Source: CAZJVD01 sp964549505
Lineage (GTDB): Bacteria; Bdellovibrionota; UBA1018; CAZJVD01
NCBI GenBank assembly: GCA_964549505.1
Contig: CAZJVD010000009.1
Span: 1 to 64,000, forward strand
DNA length: 64,000 bases
Direction: 5' to 3'
This document shows, piece by piece, positions 17,698-25,836 of this stretch. The position numbers and the translations under genes are program-made. Position 1 is the stretch's first letter, and each line of letters opens with the position of its first letter. The notes under the pieces were generated by a model. That model was not told the DNA's origin and made no database searches. It worked only from the letters and a program-made list of their open reading frames with translations.

Positions 17698-19102
17698 AGA
17701 TCTTCCCCATTTCGGAAAACGCGAGACGCAACGACGCTTTTGCCCACTCCAGTGGACAGATCGGACTCGGAGTGAACACCGCTTCGCTCACGACGTTGTA
17801 GGACTCTGGACACTCGTACTGTGGCGTAATCTGGGCGACGGCCCGTTGAAGCGCCAACCACGCACAACGAAGTGCTGTCTCGCGTTCGTAGGCGTCACGC
17901 GCACTGGCGCGAACAAAGCGACTGAGTCCCGCCGAAAGCCACGAGTCGAAAAACCACTGTGCCTCATCGCCCCACCGCAGAGATGACCCACGACTTGTAA
18001 AAGCTCCCAGGTCACTGTGATCTGTCGTTGCCGCCTGTGTTTCGGACCAAAAACCGCGAGCCTGATAAGCATCGCCGCAGTACCGGATGATTCCGCGCTC
18101 CCGAATCAGCGGAATCACGAACCCAATCACACGTTTCAGACTCGAAACATCCATTTCGAGATCTGAAAACGGATACAGAACCGACAGGAGAGCAGCATCG
18201 CTTGTGCGTCGTCGTGGGTCACCCACACCGTACGAACCTGATTCGCCATTTAGAAAATCGCGACGAACCACACGGGTGCCGTATTCGACTGCTGCATGCA
18301 GCGATCGAACCGACGCCGCTTCGGCGAGTGCAGGGACATCCCAGAGCACACTCTTTTCCTCTACAAAACGGTTCCACTCGTGCCCACCCAAGCGCTTTTC
18401 GATCCACGTGAGCGCTCCACGCAAACCAGCAAGCGCCATCAGTTTGGATGAAACGTTATGACGTTCGATCTCTTCCCACATGCCGCTGTCTTCCTGATCG
18501 AAAACAGCGATTCGACCCAGGTACGCTGACAGTAACGCGATCACGGTAACCGCATTCGGATCGCGCACATCAGCTTGTCCCGCAAAGGCCCGTAGAAACA
18601 TCCCGAGTGCGTCGTTTTGCTTATGATTCCATTCTTGCGGCCGTCCGTTTTCTTGGACATCAGCAAAGTCTTTGGAACTGGAGTCAAACCGAATATGGGG
18701 CACGAGCATCTTCGATCTTCCAAGCCCATAGAGTTCCGGATGACGAATCAGTCCAAGCAGCCGTTCCTGTTGCGACGAAGAACGAAAGTAACTGGCAATC
18801 CAGTTCAATGTCTTGCTTCTTACCGAAGCACTCTCCTCAGCCAACGCGGCCCAAACGGCATCACGCACCCATGCGGCGTCATAGTTCGTTGGGTCACGGC
18901 CTTGAAACCCCGTCCTCGCAGCAGCGCGAACGGTGCCCGTTTCGCGGTCCACTAAGGACTGAAGCGCCGGTGCGACCGCTTCGCGGAGGCGACCGAGCGC
19001 CGACAAGGATGGTCCGCCGATTTCACGGAGGGCATCGGATACGGTCGGGTTTTCAACGACGAGTGGGAACTGAAGAAGTCGTTTCTCGAGACATTTCAAC
19101 AT
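17687..19102 (-). CDS. GH15 / phosphorylase-kinase-alpha-like (alpha/alpha)6 barrel protein
   Basis: About 471 residues. Repeated helix pairs and the motifs NYDAAWVRDAVWAAL and EWNHKQNDALGMFL match the glucoamylase-like barrel of GH15 and of the phosphorylase kinase alpha/beta subunits. The C-terminal PESYNVVSEA...PLEWAKASL also fits that fold. In GH15 enzymes such proteins cut glucose from alpha-glucans or trehalose. I see no signal peptide from the ATG at 19102, so it would act in the cytoplasm on an imported oligosaccharide. It overlaps the end of the ABC ATPase gene by 50 bp; a longer form from 19168 would overlap by 116 bp. Whether the catalytic glutamates are conserved needs a structural alignment. 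Confidence 0.7.
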   Translation of the reverse strand: MLKCLEKRLLQFPLVVENPTVSDALREIGGPSLSALGRLREAVAPALQSLVDRETGTVRAAARTGFQGRDPTNYDAAWVRDAVWAALAEESASVRSKTLNWIASYFRSSSQQERLLGLIRHPELYGLGRSKMLVPHIRFDSSSKDFADVQENGRPQEWNHKQNDALGMFLRAFAGQADVRDPNAVTVIALLSAYLGRIAVFDQEDSGMWEEIERHNVSSKLMALAGLRGALTWIEKRLGGHEWNRFVEEKSVLWDVPALAEAASVRSLHAAVEYGTRVVRRDFLNGESGSYGVGDPRRRTSDAALLSVLYPFSDLEMDVSSLKRVIGFVIPLIRERGIIRYCGDAYQARGFWSETQAATTDHSDLGAFTSRGSSLRWGDEAQWFFDSWLSAGLSRFVRASARDAYERETALRCAWLALQRAVAQITPQYECPESYNVVSEAVFTPSPICPLEWAKASLRLAFSEMGKIYGV

Positions 19103-20174
19103 GAGAAGCCTTTTCAATGTGGAGACCTGGACGCTCGTTCGTGCCGGCCACACGAAGACCCGTCTCACGGTCGAAGAGAAGAATATCGGTCTGCGATATT
19201 CCGGTCTGAATCACCTGACCTGGCGTGACCGTCGATCGTCCCGGTTTCTTGATCACCCAAGGACTCCCGCGCACGCCTGCGATTTGACCGTAAATCAAAA
19301 CATGATCACCCAAGTTCTCAATGAGTTCGACCTCGAACGGAAAGCGAAGCGATCCTGCCTTGGGTTCCAAATCAAGAGACTCAGGTCGAACACCCGCGAC
19401 ACAGTCCGGACGAAGTCCAAGTGCGAATCCCGCTACGAAGTTCATCGACGGTGACCCTAAGAAGCCGGCTACGAACTGATTGATCGGGTTCTGATAAACC
19501 TCAAGCGGTGTTCCGACTTGCTCGACACGTCCACGATTCAGAACCACCATCTGATCGGCTAAGGTCATTGCCTCGACTTGATCGTGCGTGACATAGATCA
19601 TCGTCGAACTCACTTTTTTCTTCAGACGAGCGAGCTCGACACGCGTTTGTCCACGCAACGAAGTGTCGAGATTAGAAAGCGGCTCATCAAACAAGAAGAC
19701 TTGCGGCTCTTTGGCAATCGTCCTGCCCATCGCAACACGTTGGCGCTGCCCGCCCGAAAGCTCTCGCGGCTTACGATGAAGCAAGTCCGTGATCCCGAGC
19801 ATGCGCGCCGTCTCGATGATCCGAGCTTCCTTTTCTTTTTTTGAAAGTTTCTCGCTCTCAAGACCAAAACTCCAGTTTCCCCGAACATCGAGATGCGGAT
19901 AGAGGGCATACGACTGAAAAACCATCCCAACGCCACGTTTTGCAGGATCCACGTGCGTGACGTCCCGATCGCCAATCGTCACCGTGCCACTCGATGCTTC
20001 TTCAAGACCAGCGATCGTTCGAAGCAACGTTGTTTTTCCACAGCCCGAGGGACCGATCAAGACCGTCATCTTGCCTGCTGGAAACTCGATCGAGACGTCA
20101 TCGAGAATCACAGTGGATTTGACCTGTTTCGAGAGATTCTTAATAGAAACGCCACCGGTATGAACGGACTTCAT
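19053..20174 (-). CDS. Sugar ABC transporter ATPase, MalK/UgpC type
   Basis: 373 residues. All nucleotide-binding motifs are present: Walker A GPSGCGKTT, Q-loop FQSYALYPH, signature LSGGQRQRV, Walker B VFLFDEPLSNLD and the switch His in YVTHDQVEA. The C-terminal 130 residues form the TOBE/OB regulatory domain found in ATPases that serve CUT1 carbohydrate importers. It lies 7 bp downstream of the second permease gene and overlaps the GH15-like gene. It should power import by the two permeases in this operon. The TOBE domain could let it serve other CUT1 importers in the cell or be inhibited by regulators, as is known for MalK. Confidence 0.93.
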   Translation of the reverse strand: MKSVHTGGVSIKNLSKQVKSTVILDDVSIEFPAGKMTVLIGPSGCGKTTLLRTIAGLEEASSGTVTIGDRDVTHVDPAKRGVGMVFQSYALYPHLDVRGNWSFGLESEKLSKKEKEARIIETARMLGITDLLHRKPRELSGGQRQRVAMGRTIAKEPQVFLFDEPLSNLDTSLRGQTRVELARLKKKVSSTMIYVTHDQVEAMTLADQMVVLNRGRVEQVGTPLEVYQNPINQFVAGFLGSPSMNFVAGFALGLRPDCVAGVRPESLDLEPKAGSLRFPFEVELIENLGDHVLIYGQIAGVRGSPWVIKKPGRSTVTPGQVIQTGISQTDILLFDRETGLRVAGTNERPGLHIEKASHVEMSRETTSSVPTRR

Positions 20175-20181
20175 GCGCGAC

Positions 20182-21000
20182 CTATCCCTTCACGGCTCCA
20201 GCCGTTAATCCCGACACAATTCTCTTCTGAAAAATCAGCACTAAGATCATCACAGGCACGGTCACGATCACCGATGCCGCCATCAAAAGCCCCCACGGCA
20301 GCTCGAACTGACTCGCACCACTGAGCATCGCGATCGCAACGGGAACGGTGCGACTGTTCGACGATAACGTGAGCGTTAGGGCAAACAAGAACTCGTTCCA
20401 AGAAACGATGAAGGACAGCAACGCGGTCGTCACGACCGATGGCGCCAGAATCGGAAAGAAAATACGACCTAGAATTTTCCAAGAACGGGCACCATCCAGG
20501 ATCGCAGCCTCTTCGAGCTCTTTGGGAATCTCTTTCATGAACGACGTGAGAATCCAGACCGTAAAAGGCAACACTAAGATGAGATAGGACAACGCCAGTC
20601 CTGCCGTCTGATTGTAGAGACCGAGAACGCGCACCAGTTCAAACATCCCCGAAAGAACCGCCACTTGCGGAAACATGGAGACCGACAGAACCATCAGCAA
20701 CACACGCTTTCGTCCTCGAAACTCGACGCGAGAAAGTGAAAACGCTGCGAACGCTGCGATCGCTAACGACACACTGACCGTCAATACAGCGACAAGCGTC
20801 GAGTTGGCGAGACTCCCAACAAACTCTTTTTCGCTGAGAACGGAAACATAGTTCGCTAAAGTCTGGCGTGACGGCCAGTACTCGACATTGAAAAGATCGG
20901 ACCCAGTCTTAAGGGAGGAAACGATCGTCCAGTAGAACGGAAACAGAGCAAACGTACTGACCCCAAGAATCGCCGTCCATCGCAACAATCCTCGCATCAC
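20182..21000 (-). CDS. Sugar ABC transporter permease, MalG/UgpE type
   Basis: 272 residues with six hydrophobic helices. The BPD transporter EAA loop reads EEAAILDGARSWKILGRIFFPIL, which contacts the ATPase. The N-terminal WTIVSSLKTGSDLF and the C-terminal end near ALTAGAVKG fit the CUT1 MalG group. Its ATG overlaps the stop of the partner permease gene (ATGA at 20997-21000), so the two are made in equal amounts. The substrate is probably an alpha-glucan oligosaccharide, judged from the amylase-like genes in the same operon. Confidence 0.9.
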   Translation of the reverse strand: MMRGLLRWTAILGVSTFALFPFYWTIVSSLKTGSDLFNVEYWPSRQTLANYVSVLSEKEFVGSLANSTLVAVLTVSVSLAIAAFAAFSLSRVEFRGRKRVLLMVLSVSMFPQVAVLSGMFELVRVLGLYNQTAGLALSYLILVLPFTVWILTSFMKEIPKELEEAAILDGARSWKILGRIFFPILAPSVVTTALLSFIVSWNEFLFALTLTLSSNSRTVPVAIAMLSGASQFELPWGLLMAASVIVTVPVMILVLIFQKRIVSGLTAGAVKG

Positions 21001-21899
21001 GATGTCACCCCTACACCGGCGCGCGCCTGGTTTCTCCGCTGCACCAAGAGAACGAGGACACTGGTGACACCGACGATGACAAAAACAAACATCGAAGCCG
21101 CGGAGCCTATCCCGAGCTCTTGAAACTCAACCAGCTGCCGGCGCGCGAAACTCGCCATCGATGCGAGCGACGGTTTGTTATTAGTAAACACATAGATCAG
21201 ATCGAATACACGAAGCGCATCAAGCGTGCGAAACAGAACAGCAACGATCAACGCCGGCTTCAAGAGCGGCAAGGTGATCTTAAGAAACACGCGCAGACTG
21301 GATCGACTTTCCAAACGCGCAGCCTCCAGCGTCTCTTTCGGAACCGTTTCGAGTCCCGCCATGAGCAGCAACGCCATGAACGGCGTCGTTTTCCAGACAT
21401 CGACAAAAATCATGCTGCCAAAAAGGAGACCGTCCTCAACGAGCCAAGCTTTCGGACCCGTAAACCAACCCAGACGCAAACCAAGATCGTTCACTACTCC
21501 GTACAAGTCGTGAAACATCCAGGTCCACATCTTGGCGGAGATCACGGTCGGAATCACCCACGGAACGAGAATCGCCGCTCGCAGCAGTCCGCGACCCGGA
21601 AGGTTTTGCACCAGCAACACCGCAACGAGCAAGCCTAGGAGGGTTTCTGCAGGCACCGAGATCGCGACAAACAATACGGTATTTCGAACCGCCTGCCACC
21701 ATTCAGGGTCGCGAAAAACTGTGAGGTAGTTTTCAAATCCCACCCACCGATAGCCGTCCATGAACGTCAAAAGCTGTGCATTGCTCAAGCTAAAGAGAAA
21801 CGTCCGCCCAAGCGGCCAGAGCGCAACAAGCCCAAGCCCCAAAAATAAAGGGATGAGAAAGACCCACGCCGTCTGAATACGATGCCTGCGAAAACTCAA
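20997..21899 (-). CDS. Sugar ABC transporter permease, MalF/UgpA type
   Basis: 300 residues with six or seven hydrophobic helices. The EAA loop is KETLEAARLESRSSLRVFLKI. WPLGRTFLFSLSNAQL at the start and VLLVQRRNQARAG at the end are typical of CUT1 MalF-type subunits. Its start codon overlaps the stop of the binding protein gene (ATGA at 21896-21899) and its stop overlaps the start of the second permease. Together with the MalG-like permease it forms the membrane channel of the importer. Confidence 0.9.
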   Translation of the reverse strand: MSFRRHRIQTAWVFLIPLFLGLGLVALWPLGRTFLFSLSNAQLLTFMDGYRWVGFENYLTVFRDPEWWQAVRNTVLFVAISVPAETLLGLLVAVLLVQNLPGRGLLRAAILVPWVIPTVISAKMWTWMFHDLYGVVNDLGLRLGWFTGPKAWLVEDGLLFGSMIFVDVWKTTPFMALLLMAGLETVPKETLEAARLESRSSLRVFLKITLPLLKPALIVAVLFRTLDALRVFDLIYVFTNNKPSLASMASFARRQLVEFQELGIGSAASMFVFVIVGVTSVLVLLVQRRNQARAGVGVTS

Positions 21900-23164
21900 A
21901 GATACGAACCCGGCGCGCTAGAGATCTTGGTTAGTTTTTCCTGGAGGATCTTCAGTTCTGTCTCAGGCTTTTTCTGCGCCTGCAGAATCTCATGCACCGA
22001 AGTCCAGAACGTCGAACTCCACTTACCGTAGCGCGAACCCAGTGCCTTACCCGGTCGAGCAACAGCGCGCTCAAATGACTTTTTAAGAACCAGTAAGTAC
22101 GGGTACTGGGCATTGAGATCGGGGTGCACGTATAGGTTCGCTATGCTCGGATTGAACCCACCCACTTCTAAACGACGACGCTGCTCTTCTTGCCGCGTAA
22201 GATACTTGACCAGATCCGAAGCGGCTTCCTTATGTTTTGAATACTTGGAAACCGCAAGACTCCACCCACCCAACGTCGCGGCTCGAAAACCCGTCAGCTT
22301 CGATGCAGGTAATGCAACAATACCGACTTTTCCTCGAACCGAACTTCCAGAACTATTGAGAAGCGCCCACGCATACGGCCAGTTGCGCATGAAAACCGCT
22401 TTGCCCGATTGGAACACGCCACGGGATTCTTCCTCGGAGTAGCTCAGAACACCTATGGGAGCGATCGTCCCCACCCATCCCGCCACCGTCTTAAACGCGT
22501 GCACGGCGCCAGGGGCGTCCACTTTCGGCGTGCCACCTTGGTCCACACCGCGGCCACCAAAACTATACATCCACTCGAGTGCGTTACAGGTAAGTCCTTC
22601 GTAAGCACGACCCTGAAAAACAAAACCGTAAACACCGTTCTTCGTTTCCTTCGACTGAATAAAACGAGCGGTGTCCTCGAGGTCTTCCCACGTCTCGGGA
22701 GCCTTCCTACCGTATTTTTCTAACAAGTCCTTTCGGTAATACAAAAGCCCCGCATCCACGTACCACGGCAGCGCGACCAGACGGCCGTTCACGCGATTGT
22801 TTTCGAAAGCCGCTTTTAGAAAAATACTTTCTTCTGCGGGCGAGACTTTCTTGCTCAAATCCTCGAGATGGTCAGCGAGAATTCCGGGCCACACGACATC
22901 GATCTGATACACGTCGATGTCCGACGAACGCGCCGACAGAAGTTGTTGATAGAGCGCAAGCCGTTCGTTGCTGTCGTTTGGGGTTGTCAGGACGTCGACA
23001 TCGACTCCCGATTTTTTTGACCAATCGAGCGATGCCTTCTTACAGAGATCAAGCTCTAAGCCGTTCGAACCACATGAGATCGAAATCTTGTCTTTAGCCC
23101 AAACGCTTTGGCCCAAAGAAACGGCCATCAGGAGCGCATATAACAGCGCGAAAAACGTCTTCAT
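21896..23164 (-). CDS. Extracellular sugar-binding protein (SBP family 1)
   Basis: 422 residues. A Sec signal peptide (FFALLYALLMAVSLGQSVWA) precedes a two-lobed family 1 solute-binding fold. Typical segments are DVYQIDVVWPGILADHL, ALPWYVDAGLLYYRKDLLEKYG and AVFMRNWPYAWALL. Aromatic residues (Trp and Tyr in the PWYVDAG and NWPYAW stretches) are well placed to stack on sugar rings. There is no lipobox, so it is probably free in the periplasm. It lies 9 bp downstream of the GH14 gene and is coupled to the first permease. It likely captures the oligosaccharide made by an extracytoplasmic amylase. Confidence 0.9.
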   Translation of the reverse strand: MKTFFALLYALLMAVSLGQSVWAKDKISISCGSNGLELDLCKKASLDWSKKSGVDVDVLTTPNDSNERLALYQQLLSARSSDIDVYQIDVVWPGILADHLEDLSKKVSPAEESIFLKAAFENNRVNGRLVALPWYVDAGLLYYRKDLLEKYGRKAPETWEDLEDTARFIQSKETKNGVYGFVFQGRAYEGLTCNALEWMYSFGGRGVDQGGTPKVDAPGAVHAFKTVAGWVGTIAPIGVLSYSEEESRGVFQSGKAVFMRNWPYAWALLNSSGSSVRGKVGIVALPASKLTGFRAATLGGWSLAVSKYSKHKEAASDLVKYLTRQEEQRRRLEVGGFNPSIANLYVHPDLNAQYPYLLVLKKSFERAVARPGKALGSRYGKWSSTFWTSVHEILQAQKKPETELKILQEKLTKISSAPGSYL

Positions 23165-23173
23165 TTTTTCTCC

Positions 23174-24766
23174 CTATGTCTTGGCCCGCGATCCTGGTAG
23201 AGCCAGAAGTCGAGCACAAAGACCGAGCGCAGCATCGTTGCGTCCACGTGGGTGCGATAAAACCTTCTTTCGACGCGCGCCTTTGACGTCATCGCCTAAC
23301 ATATCCTCAAAGCGAAGCAAGGTGATTGCTTGAATCTCGGACTCTGTCACGTGGCGCATTAGGATTTCTTGTGCGGACATCAGACCCAATTCCTCACCCA
23401 AAGCATTTTCGCCGCCCTTACGCACTGCCACCTGATCAACCGCTCGAAAAAAACCGCGACTCAGGCTGCCAGCATGTGAAGTGGGAGACACGCTGCGGTC
23501 TTCCATCGCGATGCAGGTGAGCGAAAGTTTCAGCGGACCATCACGAAGCTCACAGCGATCTGCGAAACCGCGTACCAACGGGCCATATCCGAAACCCTGC
23601 TCGGTATCAAACCAGGAAGCACGATCCGATGTCGAAAGCAGGCCGGCAGCGAGCTCCGGAAATCGATGGGCCTCTCCCCAATGGATTCCCGCCACTTTGA
23701 TCGCAACCGGTAGCTCATGGTGGTCACGGTTCGGCACATGTTGCTGCCGGACACGCTCGAAACCATCGAGTAAACGTTGAACGTGCGCGATCACGGTCGA
23801 TCGATTCCAATCAAAGAAAAGATCGGCTTCTTTTGTTGTCAGCCAACCACCAGCAATCTTCGCGTCAATAAATGTCGGGATTGAGAATGTCGGGATTGAG
23901 AATGTCGGGACTGAGGGCGCCGTCGGGCCAGCCGAAGGCATTGGAAAGATCGCAGCAAACGCTGCTTCGAAATCGACAAACGCAGTCCCAAGAAATGCAT
24001 TGAGCTGGTCAATTGAATTCGTAAATCGATCCTTCAAGTATCGCTTGAAGTCATGAATGGCAGGCTCTGAAAATGTTTGGAGAACACCGCGACCCGGATA
24101 ACTCACATGGGGGTGACCGCGATCGTGTGCGTTATAGGACGGAGCCCGGGCCTCCCCAGCTGATCCCGCACTCAGAGCGACACCCGAAACCAAGGTGTCT
24201 TTCTTGGCAACGTACCGCTCGACAAATCCGCCCCAAAACTCTTCGTACAGTGGAACAGCCTTTGGATCGGCCCAGGGACTCAACGTTTCGTAGTTAAAGT
24301 TTCCGAGTTCACTCTTGTAGAAGAGAGTTTCCGGATCCCCCTGCCTCACCCAATCAGGAATCGGGATGAACACATCATCACCGACGTTGTCACCACACGC
24401 GTGGGTGGAGAGAACCACGGACATCGCGAGTCCCTCCTCTCGCAAAATCCGCTCAAAACGATCGTAGTAATCCCACTGAAAAGTCTGGCGTCCATAGCGC
24501 TGCACAAGCCCCCACCAGACATCGACGGCGATACTCTGCACACCCACACTGCGCAAGAGGCGAGCTCCTTGTCGAAACTCGTCCCACGCTTGCTGATTGT
24601 CGGGATGATCGAGCGAAAGTTCAGGGTCACCGATGTAAAGGGGTGCCATCACGCTCAGACGCTGGACCACCGGACGCGCGGGTGCGGCCGCCTCAACCGA
24701 AGCCGATACGAGAATACCCAGTAGAAAAAGAAAACCACTCCCCGGACCCCGCCGCAATCGCCGCAT
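23174..24766 (-). CDS. GH14 beta-amylase-like exported protein lacking the usual general base
   Basis: 530 residues with a signal peptide (FLFLLGILVSASVEAAA). Beta-amylase motifs follow in order: VMAPLYIGDPEL, GVQSIAVDVWWG, STHACGDNVGDD (flexible loop with its Asp), IPIPDWV, then GSAGEARAPSY, whose Glu205 matches the general acid Glu186 of the soybean enzyme, and KVAGIHWGEAH. The general base normally lies in a TCxEM motif (Glu380 in soybean). Here the stretch is TCIAMED, with Ala420 at that place and Glu422 two residues on. It may be a binding protein or use another base. Residues 287-300 hold a PTFSI repeat from 15-bp DNA repeats. First gene of the leftward sugar operon; GH14 is rare in Gram-negative bacteria. 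Confidence 0.8.
   Translation of the reverse strand: MRRLRRGPGSGFLFLLGILVSASVEAAAPARPVVQRLSVMAPLYIGDPELSLDHPDNQQAWDEFRQGARLLRSVGVQSIAVDVWWGLVQRYGRQTFQWDYYDRFERILREEGLAMSVVLSTHACGDNVGDDVFIPIPDWVRQGDPETLFYKSELGNFNYETLSPWADPKAVPLYEEFWGGFVERYVAKKDTLVSGVALSAGSAGEARAPSYNAHDRGHPHVSYPGRGVLQTFSEPAIHDFKRYLKDRFTNSIDQLNAFLGTAFVDFEAAFAAIFPMPSAGPTAPSVPTFSIPTFSIPTFIDAKIAGGWLTTKEADLFFDWNRSTVIAHVQRLLDGFERVRQQHVPNRDHHELPVAIKVAGIHWGEAHRFPELAAGLLSTSDRASWFDTEQGFGYGPLVRGFADRCELRDGPLKLSLTCIAMEDRSVSPTSHAGSLSRGFFRAVDQVAVRKGGENALGEELGLMSAQEILMRHVTESEIQAITLLRFEDMLGDDVKGARRKKVLSHPRGRNDAALGLCARLLALPGSRAKT
23868..23914 (-). repeat. 15-bp tandem repeat inside the GH14-like gene
   Basis: Three near-identical 15-bp units (plus-strand AATGTCGGGATTGAG type) encode the PTFSI-PTFSI-PTFI run. 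The unit length keeps the frame. The repeat sits in a loop between the acid and base regions of the barrel, so copy changes would probably be tolerated. Confidence 0.8.
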
Positions 24767-24822
24767 TCCCTCAGTCGTTAGTTAAAGTCGCCCAGAACTG
24801 CGCCCCTATTTCGATAGCATAG

Positions 24823-24836
24823 GCAAAACCATTTGC
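24823..24836. promoter_or_regulatory. Candidate LacI-type operator between sugar operon and ROK gene
   Basis: The inverted repeat GCAAA-ACCA-TTTGC lies midway in the 101-bp divergent region. On the minus strand it overlaps a possible -35 TTGCAA followed after 16 bp by TATCGA, in front of the GH14 gene. LacI-family sugar regulators often bind GCAAA/TTTGC half sites. No such regulator is encoded in the window, so this is inference from position and symmetry. Confidence 0.35.
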
Positions 24837-24845
24837 AAACGCGGC

Positions 24846-24867
24846 GAGCAAGCAGTACCGCTTGCTC
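24846..24867. repeat. Perfect inverted repeat abutting the ROK start codon
   Basis: GAGCAAGC-AGTACC-GCTTGCTC forms an 8-bp perfect stem that ends directly at the ATG at 24868. In RNA it would fold over the place of the ribosome binding site, and in DNA it could be an operator. No Shine-Dalgarno sequence is visible in front of this start. Confidence 0.5.
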
Positions 24868-25836
24868 ATGCAAAACGTGGAAAAGGCGTTCTTGGCTCTC
24901 GACATCGGGGGAACAAAAATCCTCGCTGCCGCCGTTAGTGCATCGGGCGCGGTGCGCACGGAAGTGACCGAAACGGTCTTGTTATCCAAGGGACCACGAG
25001 CCTTTATCGAACAGATCGCACAGGTTGGATCACGAATCCTTAAAGAGGTCCCATGCGAAGCAGCGGGTATCTCGAGTGCGGGACCGGTCGACCCTGTTTC
25101 CGGCGCTTGGATCGACGCTACCAATTTTAAGACCGATGGAAAGGGCTGGGGAACGGTACCGTTTCGCGATCAACTCGCCCAAGCTTGGAACCTGCCAGTT
25201 TTTGTCGACAACGACTCCGTTTGCTCGGCGTTTGCAGAACATCGATGGGGAGCGGGGCAACGCGCGTCTTCCTTTGCTGTTCTCACATTTGGTACCGGCC
25301 TCGGCACAGCGGTTTTGCGTGACGGAAAACCCGTACGTGCCTTTGGCGAGATGCACGCCGAGATCAGTCACTGGTCCTTGAACGAAAGCGACGCCGAAGC
25401 GATCTGCGGCTGCGGGAACACAGGGTGCGCCGAAAGTTATCTGTCCGGAACTGGGTTTGCTCGGCGTCTCACGCGTGTTTTAGGACAACCGGGGACCGCA
25501 CTCACGGGCCAAGATGTTGTGGGTCTCGCGCGCGGAGGTCATCCCATTGTTCGCGCTCAGTTTGCGGATTTCAGCTCGAAACTCGCTCGTTACGCGCACG
25601 ATATAATTCTTGCGTTCGGGGTCACACGTTTCATTTTGACAGGCGGGTTTATGGCCGCTTCGCCTTACTTTCTCGAAGGCGCGCGAGCTGACCTGGAAAG
25701 ACTCATGGCCCGCCGAGCGCGGCCGTTAGGTCTTCCGCTCGAGATTATCGTTTCACCACTCGGTCACGAAAGTTCGCTCTTAGGTGCGGCGGCTCTCGCC
25801 CAAACCAAGAGCCAAGCCAGTGACCACATCAGTTGA
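24868..25836 (+). CDS. ROK-family sugar kinase (glucokinase-like)
   Basis: About 322 residues. The N-terminal LALDIGGTKI is the ATP phosphate-binding motif of ROK proteins. The sugar-binding Asp lies in FVDNDSVCSAFAE, TFGTGLGTAV follows, and the zinc motif CGCGNTGCAES is complete. There is no helix-turn-helix at the N-terminus, so it is a kinase and not a ROK repressor. It probably phosphorylates glucose or a similar hexose released in the cytoplasm by the GH15-like protein. It diverges from the sugar operon. Its last 73 bp overlap the end of the convergent O-antigen ligase gene. I used the ATG at 24868, although TTG at 24862 is in frame. Confidence 0.88.
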   Translation: MQNVEKAFLALDIGGTKILAAAVSASGAVRTEVTETVLLSKGPRAFIEQIAQVGSRILKEVPCEAAGISSAGPVDPVSGAWIDATNFKTDGKGWGTVPFRDQLAQAWNLPVFVDNDSVCSAFAEHRWGAGQRASSFAVLTFGTGLGTAVLRDGKPVRAFGEMHAEISHWSLNESDAEAICGCGNTGCAESYLSGTGFARRLTRVLGQPGTALTGQDVVGLARGGHPIVRAQFADFSSKLARYAHDIILAFGVTRFILTGGFMAASPYFLEGARADLERLMARRARPLGLPLEIIVSPLGHESSLLGAAALAQTKSQASDHIS

